A DNA stretch of 64,000 bases, taken from positions 1 to 64,000 of the IMG/VR virus record IMGVR_UViG_3300029893_000001; one strand, written 5' to 3'. Below, piece after piece: positions 30,583-39,784 of the stretch. The notes beneath the pieces are model-generated. The model was not told the origin of the DNA. It saw nothing but the letters and a program-made list of their open reading frames with translations, and did not search any database. Position 1 is the stretch's first letter. Each line of letters begins with the position of its first letter. The position numbers and the translations under genes were made by a program. This DNA comes from a virus.

Positions 30583-30885
30583 GTCGTCCAGAGAGATTCC
30601 GAATGCTGCTGCAAGCTTCCTGTTTAGCTCCTGCCTGCGCTTAATTGCAGCACGAAGTCCAGCGTGGACTTCGGCATTCGACTTAGCGACCATTTGGATG
30701 GTCTCTCTGAGCGATTGAATTGCATCGGTCGCTTCGATGATGGTCTCAACGACCTCTTTCGCGCTGTCGACTCGTTCCTTGTGACTACTTGTCCGCTTTT
30801 TGGGCAACCCGAGTAGCAGACGAGCCTTATCGATTTGATCCATTAGTTCCGCGATACAGATGCCGTCTTCCATTTCAGGCGACAT
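30580..30885 (-). CDS. Hypothetical helical protein, 101 aa
   Basis: A 101-residue helical protein (MSPEMEDGICIAELMDQIDK; GLRAAIKRRQELNRKLAAAF). Its end is shared with the promoter motif. No family recognised. Confidence 0.6.
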   Translation of the reverse strand: MSPEMEDGICIAELMDQIDKARLLLGLPKKRTSSHKERVDSAKEVVETIIEATDAIQSLRETIQMVAKSNAEVHAGLRAAIKRRQELNRKLAAAFGISLDD

Positions 30886-31171
30886 TTTGCTCCTCGGTTT
30901 TCAGGTAACGCATGTATGCGGCTGTGCCCAGGAGATACCACGGCTCCTGTTGATCAAAACCCCACACCTCGACGAATTGCTCTCCCTGTTGCGCACGAGG
31001 AAAATGCTTCTTGATTTCCTGAATCGTGCAAAGTTCTAGCTCTCCAGTCTTGTCTTTCTGGATAGCACGGAAACGCTCTCGCGTTAGAACCAACTTAACG
31101 CCATCGCCGAACCTTGCGGTGGCATTGGTATACCTACCGAGGCCCTTGATCAAATGCCATCCGCTTTTCAT
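30875..31171 (-). CDS. Hypothetical protein, 98 aa
   Basis: A 98-residue basic protein (MKSGWHLIKGLGRYTNATAR) with a beta-alpha pattern. It overlaps the next gene by 11 bases. No family recognised. Confidence 0.55.
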   Translation of the reverse strand: MKSGWHLIKGLGRYTNATARFGDGVKLVLTRERFRAIQKDKTGELELCTIQEIKKHFPRAQQGEQFVEVWGFDQQEPWYLLGTAAYMRYLKTEEQNVA

Positions 31172-31172
31172 G

Positions 31173-31364
31173 TCATCTTTTCCGTGAAAAGTAGATATCT
31201 GCGCCCACGTGCATCATAACACCAAAGCTGACACAGTGAGCTAGGATGAATAACCACGTTACGACTGTCATGTCGTGAGACGCAGCGACCAATACCCCTA
31301 CGAGGGCGATAAGGGTAGCAAACCCTGACACGAAATAGACAGCGTATTTACGCGTGAGGCTCAT
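31173..31364 (-). CDS. Small two-helix membrane protein, 63 aa
   Basis: Two hydrophobic segments, residues about 8-27 (VYFVSGFATLIALVGVLVAA) and 33-54, with a basic end (YFSRKR). Coupled to the phosphatase gene by a 4-base overlap. Could be an envelope or lysis-related protein; unproven. Confidence 0.6.
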   Translation of the reverse strand: MSLTRKYAVYFVSGFATLIALVGVLVAASHDMTVVTWLFILAHCVSFGVMMHVGADIYFSRKR

Positions 31365-32038
31365 CTAAATCCCTCGAAAATGTACCCGTGGTCTTCCCCG
31401 TCCACGATCATTCGAATCGAGCAGTTAGCGGGATTTGGTTCAGACTCGAACCAGTCGACGCTCTTATGACACCACATCATCACGAATGCACGAATGGTGA
31501 CCCCGTGAGCAACGATGATAAGGTCATCAATTCCATGTCGCTCTGCGTCTCGATGGAACGTACCGAAGGCCTGGTGAACACGCTGCGCAACATCGAATCG
31601 AGATTCCCCGAGCGGCATCCTAGCCCAGAAGCGACCCTCGAATGCTTCGCACTTAGCGTAATGCGCGTGCTCTGCTGGGTAGAGTCGAGGAAGCTCTTCG
31701 TCCGGAACTCCGTCAAACAGTCCGAATTGCTGCTCGCAGAGAAGTACGTGCTCTCGAACGGTTCCGATGTATCGGTTTCGGTTCACTATCTCATGAGCGG
31801 TTTCACGCGCGCGAAGGTACGGGCTCATCCAGAGCCGAACATTTGCGCACTGCTTGTTCATTTCGTATGGAGTGAGTCCAAGCCGTTCCATGCGCCGCAT
31901 GCGAAGGAATTCACCCGCCTTCCGAGCCTGCTCGACACCTTCGGGGCTGAGTCCAATGGCGTGGTCTGGCGTCTCGCGGTGGACAGTCGGATCGATATTC
32001 GCCACGGATTGGCCGTGCCGCACAAGATAGATTCTCAT
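31361..32038 (-). CDS. Histidine phosphatase (phosphoglycerate mutase-like), 225 aa
   Basis: MRIYLVRHGQSVANID carries the catalytic RHG motif (Arg7, His8, Gly9); SPYLRARETAHEI and IIVAHGVTIRAF provide the second arginine, the acid region and the second catalytic histidine. Full-length member of the histidine phosphatase superfamily, which hydrolyses phosphate esters. In phages such enzymes may act on nucleotides, sugars or proteins; the substrate cannot be deduced. Confidence 0.88.
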   Translation of the reverse strand: MRIYLVRHGQSVANIDPTVHRETPDHAIGLSPEGVEQARKAGEFLRMRRMERLGLTPYEMNKQCANVRLWMSPYLRARETAHEIVNRNRYIGTVREHVLLCEQQFGLFDGVPDEELPRLYPAEHAHYAKCEAFEGRFWARMPLGESRFDVAQRVHQAFGTFHRDAERHGIDDLIIVAHGVTIRAFVMMWCHKSVDWFESEPNPANCSIRMIVDGEDHGYIFEGFR

Positions 32039-32382
32039 TGGGCCTTCTCCTTCGGGAGCGCAGTCATCGGTCGACCACCAAATCTCTTGTCCTTCGTCTG
32101 GTCGATCTTTTCCTTCTGGAGCCGCTGCTCCACGAATTTTTCCGCCTTCTTCAGGGCATCCATCATACTATTGCCGTAGAAGAAGGTCTTTGCGGTCGTC
32201 AGCCCACCAATGCCAAGACACCACGCGAGAACCTCTTTCCTACCACGAGGAAGTTTGATGTCGTGCAGCCTTGCTAGCTTCTCTTCGATAAGGACTCGCG
32301 AAAACACGGTTCCAGCAACGGAGTGCGACATTCCTAAATCGTAGAGCGCCCGTTCTAGCTTTTCAATTCGAGCGTTGTTCAT
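32035..32382 (-). CDS. Hypothetical protein, 115 aa
   Basis: Start at 32382 (MNNARIEKLERALYDLGMSH) with 4-base overlaps to both neighbours. Helical, basic C-terminus. No family recognised; it precedes the phosphatase in the same unit. Confidence 0.6.
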   Translation of the reverse strand: MNNARIEKLERALYDLGMSHSVAGTVFSRVLIEEKLARLHDIKLPRGRKEVLAWCLGIGGLTTAKTFFYGNSMMDALKKAEKFVEQRLQKEKIDQTKDKRFGGRPMTALPKEKAQ

Positions 32383-32924
32383 CCTAGCTCCTGAAGGCGA
32401 GCTGCAATTTTCTCCAGCCATTCCTTCTGTTGCGCGATTTCACGGTCAAGGAATCGTTCGACGTCTTCCCTAATCTCCAGCCGGTGTTCTGAAAGCACCT
32501 CTAGAAGAACCTCAGTCGGTTGACTCCAGAACTCTACGGTCTTGCTGTAGATTTCCCTAGCTGCGGCCAGCCAGTCCGGTCGCACGTTGTTCGGAATCGT
32601 AACGATCTTCGAGAACTTACAGATCGAATACGGGACCCAGGGGTGATCTGACCTCTGGTCAATCTCGGTTGTGACGCCACCCCACTCGTGGGGCTGTAGC
32701 ATAGGTCGTGTGAAAAAGTCCTCCTCGAACTCTAGGAGGTCCGACGCCGGGTCCGATTCCTCGTAGTGCGCAACCATTGTACCATCCTCAGCCCACTCGT
32801 AACCGTTCCCGATCGTGAGGAAAAGATGGTCCAGCACCTTCGTCCGACTCTTCTCATAATCAACGTCCCGGAACAAGAGAGGCCACTGACGAATTTGTTG
32901 GGAAATGTAGCGGTCGAGGTTCAC
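32379..32924 (-). CDS. Conserved phage protein, 181 aa (start uncertain)
   Basis: The core FPLLFRD-like segment (QWPLLFRDVDYEKSRTKVLD followed by HLFLTIGNGYEWAEDG) is a pattern I know from uncharacterised phage proteins. Start could be GTG at 32924 (VNLDRYISQQIRQ) or ATG at 32966; the latter would overlap the divergent gene at 32941. A helical C-terminus ends the protein. Role unknown. Confidence 0.6.
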   Translation of the reverse strand: MNLDRYISQQIRQWPLLFRDVDYEKSRTKVLDHLFLTIGNGYEWAEDGTMVAHYEESDPASDLLEFEEDFFTRPMLQPHEWGGVTTEIDQRSDHPWVPYSICKFSKIVTIPNNVRPDWLAAAREIYSKTVEFWSQPTEVLLEVLSEHRLEIREDVERFLDREIAQQKEWLEKIAARLQELG

Positions 32925-32940
32925 TGTAAATCTCTGAAAG

Positions 32941-33309
32941 ATGTTCGGCGGGATGATTCCAGCCACCGTGGAGTGGGTTGTAGAAAGGGCGGGGCTTCAG
33001 CTCTACAGCGCCCGTATCACACCTGCGAAGGGCGGTCCTCTTTTACACGTGGGAGCGAACTATCCCTATACGCGCGAACGAGTGGAACCCCTGACAGACG
33101 AGGAGAGCAACGCTCTTCGCAAGAGAATTAAGAAGGAATTGCTGAAGAGTGGGTACAAGTCTAAGGTCCGACCGTTCATTCATGACGACGACGTTGACTA
33201 CAACGACTTTCGTCTCAAGGTGATTCTCAAAGCTAAAGATGTCGACCCAGAATGGTACGCCAGGCTCTGTCGTCTATGGAAGGCGCGTAAGAACCTAAAC
33301 CGCCTCTAA
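32941..33309 (+). CDS. Hypothetical plus-strand protein, 122 aa
   Basis: One of the few plus-strand genes. Start at 32941 (MFGGMIPATVEWVVERAGLQ) or at the internal ATG at 32953. Basic, with a C-terminal helix (RLCRLWKARKNLNRL). Protein-like composition throughout and exact convergence with the 33306-33803 gene (stop codons overlap) support it. No family recognised. Confidence 0.6.
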   Translation: MFGGMIPATVEWVVERAGLQLYSARITPAKGGPLLHVGANYPYTRERVEPLTDEESNALRKRIKKELLKSGYKSKVRPFIHDDDVDYNDFRLKVILKAKDVDPEWYARLCRLWKARKNLNRL

Positions 33310-33803
33310 TCGGTGTCGTCGGGTCCGTGACAGTTGCTTCTCGGATGCAGGAAATCCGAAAAGCAAAACCACTGTCCCCGACGAAGTCTCCTGTATTCGT
33401 CCTCCGAGACGCTCCACGTTGCCGTCTGCCCACGATAAGCGATGTCCACTGTCCAGTTTTCTGGAATGTGGGTGCAACCGTCATCGTTACAAATAGTTCG
33501 TGCTGGATGGTGCTCCTTGCTTGTGACAACGCCTTCCTGGATATCGTGGAAGTAGTGGTACACACCCCAGACGATCATGCACAGGGCAAGAACGAAGCCT
33601 ATCACGTGTAGCATGTGTAGGTCCGTAGGCAGTCGCCACTTGAAGCGCCTTTTCTTCTGGGCCTTCTCCTTGGCAAGGCGAGCCTCCGCCTCTTGGAGCT
33701 TCCGCAACTTCTCCTCATCGTCGCTCTTGACGCGACGAAGCTCCTCTCGAAGCCGGGCAAGTTCCTTTTCTTGAGAAGCAATGTGTGGATCGCGAAACAT
33801 CAT
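33306..33803 (-). CDS. Membrane protein with coiled coil and exported domain, 165 aa
   Basis: Residues 10-52 are a charged coiled coil (KELARLREELRRVKSDDEEK), residues 63-84 one membrane helix (MLHVIGFVLALCMIVWGVYH), and the rest a beta-rich domain with four cysteines (CNDDGC; CFSDFLHPRSNC). Coiled coil inside, cysteine domain outside would be the usual topology. It resembles spanin-like or envelope-spanning proteins in layout only. The 41179-41805 product has a similar plan. Confidence 0.65.
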   Translation of the reverse strand: MMFRDPHIASQEKELARLREELRRVKSDDEEKLRKLQEAEARLAKEKAQKKRRFKWRLPTDLHMLHVIGFVLALCMIVWGVYHYFHDIQEGVVTSKEHHPARTICNDDGCTHIPENWTVDIAYRGQTATWSVSEDEYRRLRRGQWFCFSDFLHPRSNCHGPDDTD

Positions 33804-33872
33804 TGCTTTCCTTTACGGTTCTGCTTTACGGTTTGGGCCGTCGGTTTACGATTAGCCTTGACACTTAAAGGG

Positions 33873-33910
33873 AAATGCCTCCGTTAGGACCATTCCTAAC
33901 GGAGGCATTT
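33873..33910 (-). terminator. Bidirectional terminator hairpin
   Basis: Perfect 17-bp arms (33873-33889, 33894-33910) with a CCAT loop and AAA/TTT ends. It lies downstream of the rIIB-like gene. Confidence 0.85.
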
Positions 33911-33942
33911 CGGGAGGAGGCTAATGAGTCGAGCGAAAAGGA

Positions 33943-35151
33943 TCAGCTATCGCTGTTAGGCTCCTGGCCGAGCAACTCCGCCTTGCGGACCGAATTGTCC
34001 TGACGGATATCGTTCACCAGGGTGTCGCGGCCCGCCTTCAAGGCGGTACGCACCGAGCTGTAGAGGTGGCGCCGAACGGCCAGCTCCGCGATCTGGTTGC
34101 GGGTCATCTTGTCGAAAGGCACGTCTCCGACCATCATCGCTTCGACGACGAGGTCCTTTCCGAGCCAGCGAGCCTCGTTGGTCGAAGCGAAGATACCCTG
34201 ACGGGCCGCCTCACGACAGATATCGTCACGGCCCATCGCCGCGAAGCTCGCTCGGCGCTCCTCTTCGGAGGGCTCGCGAAGCTGATATTCCTGCTCCTCC
34301 GACTCCTCGAAATCCTCGTTCTCGATCTCGTCGTCGGAATAGACAGGCTTGATCAGTTCACGAGCCGTGTCCTTGTCCTGGTAGACGTTGACGACTTCAT
34401 ACCGGCAGCAGCGAAGCTTCTGGGTCTCGTACAGCGGGACGCTCACGCAGTCCTTCGGGTTCACCTTCACCACGATCATGGTGTTTCCATACCCACGAGC
34501 GTAGGAAAGCGTTCCGACGTGGAATCCGGCACCGCAAGCTACGCCGCGATTGTCATCCACCCTGTCCCACGGCATCTCGTGCACCTTGCCTGGGGACATG
34601 TCGAAGGACCTGGAATGGCAATCGACGAGCGTCTCGTAGTACTCCCCGGTATCCGGATTTCGAAGCTTGCCGGTCGTGACTCCCTTGTACCCGAGGAAAC
34701 ACCCATCCTCGGTGAGCGGGAACTTGCCCTGCTCCAGGAAATCGAAGAGCGCCTCGCGGCTCTCCTGTCGGGGGTTCTGCTCCAGATTCACGAGGAATCG
34801 GACGAACGACGTGTACGGAAGGCCCGCCTCCTTCAGCTCCAGGATTCGCTTCGTGAGCGAATTGTGGAGCGGCTTTCCCTTCACGGTAACCACTCCGTGC
34901 TCGACCTCAACGTCATTGACGCCGACAGCCAGGAGTTCCTGGCGAAGATCGAGGCGATCCTGACGAATGAGACGGAGCAGAGTCTCGCAGCGTGCTCCCT
35001 CTTCCTCAGGGGTCTCGCCTTCCGGACGCGTGATCCGCGAGACGATTTCCTTGTAGTTGGGGTGACCCGGATCGACCTCGTACGGATGCCCGTCGAGGAC
35101 CAGCGTGAGCTGCTTGTCTAGGAACAAAGAACCAATTCGCTTAGCCATCAT
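33943..35151 (-). CDS. rIIB: rIIB-like protein, 402 aa
   Basis: A long protein with F-V-R-F-L-V-N-L-E-Q-N-P near residue 120, LFDFLEQGKFPLTEDGCFLG and then YKGV, and a later HSRSFDMSPGKV, which match what I know of the T4 rIIB family (N.. L..FL......L..DG..L.YK). The C-terminal third is extra, with an acidic stretch and a helical tail. It follows the rIIA-like gene in the same operon, the T4 gene order. In T4 the rII proteins protect against Rex-type exclusion and affect membrane function; the role here is unknown. Confidence 0.75.
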   Translation of the reverse strand: MMAKRIGSLFLDKQLTLVLDGHPYEVDPGHPNYKEIVSRITRPEGETPEEEGARCETLLRLIRQDRLDLRQELLAVGVNDVEVEHGVVTVKGKPLHNSLTKRILELKEAGLPYTSFVRFLVNLEQNPRQESREALFDFLEQGKFPLTEDGCFLGYKGVTTGKLRNPDTGEYYETLVDCHSRSFDMSPGKVHEMPWDRVDDNRGVACGAGFHVGTLSYARGYGNTMIVVKVNPKDCVSVPLYETQKLRCCRYEVVNVYQDKDTARELIKPVYSDDEIENEDFEESEEQEYQLREPSEEERRASFAAMGRDDICREAARQGIFASTNEARWLGKDLVVEAMMVGDVPFDKMTRNQIAELAVRRHLYSSVRTALKAGRDTLVNDIRQDNSVRKAELLGQEPNSDS

Positions 35152-35187
35152 CAGCCTCCCTTAACAACCTGACTAGGTACGAGTCTC

Positions 35188-37446
35188 TCACTCGTTCTCG
35201 TCATCATCTTCTTCGTCTTCGACTTCCTTCACGTCGTCCGTAGGAGCGCCCGTCGTTGCGACGGGACTTGCACGACGCTTTTCATCCATCATGGAGATGT
35301 ACTCTGCCACTGCCACGTACGTAGCATTCTTGTTCGTCCCATAGTCGTCGTACCCATAGCCGTAACCGTGATCGATGTGCCGGAGAATCACGTTGAAGAG
35401 AGGGTAACGAACCAGGAGCCTCTGGGAGTACACCACCTTTTCTGCCTTGCTTCCATGAGGGAGCACCAGACCCAACGCCCCATCCGTATGGTCCGGGCTC
35501 TCCAGGGCTGGCTGAAGCCGAACAAACGGAGGGACCTTTCTCTCCCACGTATAGATTCGATCGAACGTCTTCGAAAAGCGAACGATGTAGCTATCATCAG
35601 CGATGAGCGACTTCTCTTGCAGAGTCGCCGCAAGCTTCCGAGTGCGTTCGATCCTGTTCCGTTCTCTCGACTCCACGTGAGAGAAGAACTCGTAAGCGTA
35701 GCGGAAATCCGAATTGGACAACCAGAATTCGGTGAGCTTCGCCCGAACATAGGCGTCTAGCGTCATCCAGTTTTCCTGATTCTCAAACTTGGACTTGTAC
35801 GCCGTTCGAACCCCCACCAGACCTCCGTCAGGCACATCGATTCCAAGGGCCTTAAGGTTCTGCAGGGCGGCCCGAAGCTGAACCGGCTTCGATGCGAGCG
35901 TGCAGCCGTCTGGATTCCAACGAGTGATCTCAACGTAGACACCCAGGTCCGGCTCGTCGAGATCGATTTCAGCCTCCTTCCAGAAGCAATCGCTGTATCC
36001 GGCGCCATCCATATCGAACTGGAAAGCTCTGGCCTTCGAGCCAGCAAGGCGACTACGACGCCCACCGACCCCACCACCGCCAGTTCGAGCGCGCTTCGGA
36101 ACGGTGGAGGTGAGGACCAGGCTCTTTTCAGGAACGCCGACCGTGTTGCAGAATGCCTTGAGAGCCGCCTTGTTGACCACCGACACGAGGTACGTGTGTT
36201 GACCTCGGTCAAAATGATCCCTGACGTAGTTGCCTAGCCGATACTCGGCACCGCCGAAATCGGCGAGGTAAAACGTCGTCTCGACGGGGTCAATACGCGT
36301 CGTCTTGTTAATCGAAGCGCTGTTAGGAGCGGACGACCGACCACCACGGGGCTCGACAGCCGTGAACTTCAGGACGGAGATTCCCTTGTCGGACGGGATG
36401 TCGATCGTATTCTTGACGATCCTTCCCCTCCACTTCGGCTGAATGTTGAGCTTCTTGAGCCCGGTCCCGTCGAGGAACTTGAACGCACTGACCGTCGCTT
36501 CCCAGAACGTGTGCGACTCTTCGATCTTCCTGGACGCCAGCTCCACGATTTCATCGTAAATCTGTTCCAGTCGATCGTTGATGTTCTGGACAGAGAACTC
36601 CGTCCACTGAATCGATTCGCGGCTGGGAGTCATCTCGAACGAGCCGAGGGGGAAATCCACGACGATGGACAGCCCCAGAACCTTCTTGGCGTTCGAGCTA
36701 AACCCGCTACGGGTGGCCTCGATAGGATACTCGACATTTCCCATCGTGCAGATGTTGCCACCTTCAAGACGCTGGAAAAGCTTCCAGCCATCTCCCTCCA
36801 AGACCGGGTCTTCGGGGTACGAATCCGGCTCGAAGCCTGCGACTCCCTTCACGATGGGCTTGACGACGAAGGGCCGAAGCGCAATCTTCGCCGCCCTCTT
36901 GAAGTCGTAGAAGTCATTCTCATCCACCGAGAACGAAACCTCCAAGCCATTCGGCTCGTCGGTCGGCTGCTCCGCCATCTTGAGGATCTGCGGGAAGCCA
37001 TGTTCGTTGATGATGGCGTTGTAGTGGTACTTGATCCCGTTGTAATAAGAAATCACCGTGAACTTACGGGTGTAAGCGTACGGGCTCTTGGAACCAAGAC
37101 CAAAGCACCCCGTCATCGCGTCCGAGTGCTGCTTCGTGCTCTTGAAGTACGTGGTGTAAACCTGTCGAATACCCATCTCCGACAGGCCAACTCCGTAGTC
37201 CCGAATCTTGAAGACCGGAGCCAATGAATTCGGGAGGTACAACTCGAACGGACGGTCGGTCGTGCCGGCTTCGACATGGGCATCCCACGCGTTGCAGCAC
37301 AGCTCACGAACGATCGCACGGAACGGATCCGAATAGAGGCCCTTCGAGAGAACGCTGAACGCATGAGCGCTAATCTCGATGGAGAAATCACTGGGCCCGA
37401 AATCGCCGTCCATCTGGACAGCCGCGCCCTGAGAAGGTAGACGCAT
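35188..37446 (-). CDS. rIIA: rIIA-like GHKL ATPase, 752 aa
   Basis: The N-terminal 130 residues carry a GHKL ATP-binding fold: RELCCNAWDAH with Glu48, Asn52 and Asp55, DYGVGL (Asp83, Gly85, Gly87) and the GLGSKS lid at 116-121. The order AFSVLSKGLYSDPFRAIVREL...NA.DA matches T4 rIIA and its relatives. The remaining 600 residues are unassigned, with a DE-rich end (EDEEDDDENE). First gene of the operon with the rIIB-like gene, under the motif at 37497-37513. Confidence 0.8.
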   Translation of the reverse strand: MRLPSQGAAVQMDGDFGPSDFSIEISAHAFSVLSKGLYSDPFRAIVRELCCNAWDAHVEAGTTDRPFELYLPNSLAPVFKIRDYGVGLSEMGIRQVYTTYFKSTKQHSDAMTGCFGLGSKSPYAYTRKFTVISYYNGIKYHYNAIINEHGFPQILKMAEQPTDEPNGLEVSFSVDENDFYDFKRAAKIALRPFVVKPIVKGVAGFEPDSYPEDPVLEGDGWKLFQRLEGGNICTMGNVEYPIEATRSGFSSNAKKVLGLSIVVDFPLGSFEMTPSRESIQWTEFSVQNINDRLEQIYDEIVELASRKIEESHTFWEATVSAFKFLDGTGLKKLNIQPKWRGRIVKNTIDIPSDKGISVLKFTAVEPRGGRSSAPNSASINKTTRIDPVETTFYLADFGGAEYRLGNYVRDHFDRGQHTYLVSVVNKAALKAFCNTVGVPEKSLVLTSTVPKRARTGGGGVGGRRSRLAGSKARAFQFDMDGAGYSDCFWKEAEIDLDEPDLGVYVEITRWNPDGCTLASKPVQLRAALQNLKALGIDVPDGGLVGVRTAYKSKFENQENWMTLDAYVRAKLTEFWLSNSDFRYAYEFFSHVESRERNRIERTRKLAATLQEKSLIADDSYIVRFSKTFDRIYTWERKVPPFVRLQPALESPDHTDGALGLVLPHGSKAEKVVYSQRLLVRYPLFNVILRHIDHGYGYGYDDYGTNKNATYVAVAEYISMMDEKRRASPVATTGAPTDDVKEVEDEEDDDENE

Positions 37447-37496
37447 TTTTGTTAGTAGCCTTTCTGGAGCTGAGGAGCCCCGTCCTCGCCCTACTT

Positions 37497-37514
37497 ACTA
37501 TCGGCAGGGTTCAG
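37497..37514 (-). promoter_or_regulatory. Phage promoter-like motif before rIIA
   Basis: Minus strand TGAACCCTGCCGATAGTA, exact consensus. About 50 bases upstream of the rIIA-like start at 37446. Confidence 0.75.
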
Positions 37515-37543
37515 CCCATTCTAGAAGTGGAATGTGACGGTAG

Positions 37544-38461
37544 TCAAACAAAATGGCGTGCCTCATCTTCGTCGAGGAGCAACCGCCATGGCTTTTGGCT
37601 TACTCCCGCCGGAAGGCGTAGCGCGAGAAGCACCTTACCGAGCACATATGCAGCAACGTAGGCCGCGCACTCTTCGTTTGTTGCGGGCTCTCGTCCTTTC
37701 TTAAGCGCGTACTCGCTAGGCCGAACGCGATAATGGAAAAGTCTCTGATGACCGAAAGCCTCCTCCATTCCTGCTCGAAATGCTTGATGTTGGGGATTCT
37801 CGACGTCTTCTCCAGACTTTCGCTCTCGCCGCCAAGAGAGATCCCGCTCGAAATAATCGACCCAATTCAAGCACCCCATTTTGTGGGGGTCGCTTTCCCA
37901 TGGGTCTTCGATTGGAATAGCCCCACTGACACTGACCAGACGAGTACCATACGTGCTCTTCAGGTACTCTCGCTTTTTCGTCTTTTTGTCTCTCGTGTAA
38001 GACCAACGAAGTGTTACCGGCTCGTCGTAAATTGCTCTCATTTCGGCGTTGATACGAGGAATCAACGCTGAGAGGTCATCCTGCGTCCGGCGAATCACGA
38101 AGTACAAAGAACCGTCTGGCCATGAATAAGCGTGGCAATGTTCCACACCCAGCTTCATAAGCGCACACTCGACGATCATCCCTGCCTCACTCACGGCAGC
38201 ACTTGCCTGACGGCTCGCTTCGTCGTCGCCGAGGTTGCCGATATAGGGGCCCGGCGCGTAGCTGAAGCTCAGGTGCCAGTAGAGGTACTGGCCCCTGTCA
38301 ATCAGGGGCTGCCCAAACGGGCGCACCGAAAAGACCTTGTGCCTCGGATGGATAGCACGAAGAGCCAACGAAGGGAAGCGGTCGGGAAGAGGAAAGTGCT
38401 CTACGACCTCAGCGGACTCCTCCCCCTTCTTCGGAAGGTACACAATTTCGTGGAGTTGCAT
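37544..38461 (-). CDS. Hypothetical protein, 305 aa
   Basis: Start at 38461 (MQLHEIVYLPKKGEESAEVV), one base after the upstream stop at 38463. A 305-residue protein with a Tyr/Trp-rich middle (GQYLYWHLSFSYAPGPYIGN) and a C-terminal helix (AAYVAAYVLGKVLLALRLPA). Earlier in-frame ATGs would overlap the zinc-protein gene heavily. No family recognised. Confidence 0.65.
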   Translation of the reverse strand: MQLHEIVYLPKKGEESAEVVEHFPLPDRFPSLALRAIHPRHKVFSVRPFGQPLIDRGQYLYWHLSFSYAPGPYIGNLGDDEASRQASAAVSEAGMIVECALMKLGVEHCHAYSWPDGSLYFVIRRTQDDLSALIPRINAEMRAIYDEPVTLRWSYTRDKKTKKREYLKSTYGTRLVSVSGAIPIEDPWESDPHKMGCLNWVDYFERDLSWRRERKSGEDVENPQHQAFRAGMEEAFGHQRLFHYRVRPSEYALKKGREPATNEECAAYVAAYVLGKVLLALRLPAGVSQKPWRLLLDEDEARHFV

Positions 38462-38462
38462 A

Positions 38463-39248
38463 TTACGTTTCCGGGTTCTTTGGTTCGTGACGAGCGCAGT
38501 AAAACCTATCAGCGAACACTCGGTGCGATCGTTCTTGGGCACTCCATTCGCGAAGTGGCTGGTCGCATACAAAGCACACGCCGCCTTTTGCCTTGACCAC
38601 TTTGAATCCCTTGGGCTGGTCAAACATGCCCATCCCGAGGGGCTTTTGCTCAACACCGCACTTCGGGCATTTCCCTCGAAAATACCCTGATATAAAGGCA
38701 GCTACGTGTCCGAGCTTGCCTTCGTGTCCCTCCCACCCACAAGACTTGCAGCGTTTCAAGTCCCACTTTTTCCACAGTGGACGACCAGGTTCCGCAAGTA
38801 TTCTAGGAACTTCCGCTCGTACCGTGGCAAGTTCTGCGCGCAGTGCGGGCAGTAGTTGCGTGACACATTCACGACACGCACCGATGGACACGTGATTTTG
38901 CACGCGCACAAAAGATTCTCGGAATTCCACAGCCGCTATCGTGCCCCAGGCCTTGATCATCCCGCGATTGCGACCGGAACGATACCGTATGGGCTCAGCC
39001 TTCTTGCCGCAGACCCGACAAGAGGAACTCATACTCGTTCTCAGGAATATCAGCTCGCCGTTTCGTTGCGCTTCTGAGATTACGTCAGCAACAAATGCGG
39101 CACCCTCAGGAGCTAGTTCTGAAAGTCTCTGTATTGCTGCGAGACGGGCTTTGGCTAGCTTTACCTCGTGCCGCAGCTTTTCGCTTAAATCATCTCGCGC
39201 GTCTAGATAGACGAGCTGTTCGTCTGTAAGTTCGACGCTGGTTCCCAT
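38463..39248 (-). CDS. Multi zinc-ribbon protein, 261 aa
   Basis: An N-terminal helical part of about 70 residues is followed by five CxxC pairs: CRVCGKK, CRECV, CKSCGWEG, CPKCG and CFVCDQ, plus a late CARH. These would form two or three zinc ribbons. Such arrays usually bind nucleic acids. The exact role is unknown. Confidence 0.65.
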   Translation of the reverse strand: MGTSVELTDEQLVYLDARDDLSEKLRHEVKLAKARLAAIQRLSELAPEGAAFVADVISEAQRNGELIFLRTSMSSSCRVCGKKAEPIRYRSGRNRGMIKAWGTIAAVEFRESFVRVQNHVSIGACRECVTQLLPALRAELATVRAEVPRILAEPGRPLWKKWDLKRCKSCGWEGHEGKLGHVAAFISGYFRGKCPKCGVEQKPLGMGMFDQPKGFKVVKAKGGVCFVCDQPLREWSAQERSHRVFADRFYCARHEPKNPET

Positions 39249-39784
39249 TGCCTTGCCTCCCTTTTCTGGAGTTCGATCTCTTCGTAGATTACGAACGCTA
39301 GCCCCTTGGCCAGCTCGGTTGGTTCGGCTGCTTCACGAAGAGCCTGTACCAACCGAACGATAGAACGAGGAGCTAAATCGAGATCGAAATTAGAGGGGAG
39401 GATTCGAGAAAGGCCCTTACGCGTCAGCGGGATGTAAAGCCACCAAAGAGCATCCGCTTCAATCGCAATGGCATCGATTTCATTCCCCGCTCGCTGGGCC
39501 GGGAGCAGCGCCTCAATAGCTCTGGATATGCTCAAGGCCCGTTCCGATTCGAACTCCACGTTACCAGTGAGTGCAACGTGATGGGCCATCTCATGAACGA
39601 GGTCTTCTGCTACATCCAGAAGCTCTTCGGCTGAGCGCTTTTCGAGGTCTTCCTCTGTGAATCCTCGATGGTATTCTCCAATATTCTCTAGAAGTTGTTG
39701 ACAAGCCAGAATGATTTGAGCCTTAGTCGGCTTTGCTCCAAAGAGCCTCCTCCGTTCTTCACGGAGTCGCTGCCTAAACTTCAC
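39203..39784 (-). CDS. HExxH-motif protein, 193 aa
   Basis: VHEMAHHVALTG at residues 63-74 contains His64-Glu65-x-x-His68, the zinc-metallopeptidase signature, placed in a helix as expected. A third ligand is not obvious. It overlaps the 38463 gene by 46 bases and is separated by one small gene from the SprT-like protein, so two putative zinc proteases stand close together. Peptidase activity is an inference from one motif. Confidence 0.5.
   Translation of the reverse strand: MKFRQRLREERRRLFGAKPTKAQIILACQQLLENIGEYHRGFTEEDLEKRSAEELLDVAEDLVHEMAHHVALTGNVEFESERALSISRAIEALLPAQRAGNEIDAIAIEADALWWLYIPLTRKGLSRILPSNFDLDLAPRSIVRLVQALREAAEPTELAKGLAFVIYEEIELQKREARQWEPASNLQTNSSSI

Noticed and set aside
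34066-35121. Plus-strand open frame of 351 codons antisense to the rIIB-like gene
   Set aside because: Same antisense effect; the rIIB pattern on the minus strand and the operon context are decisive.
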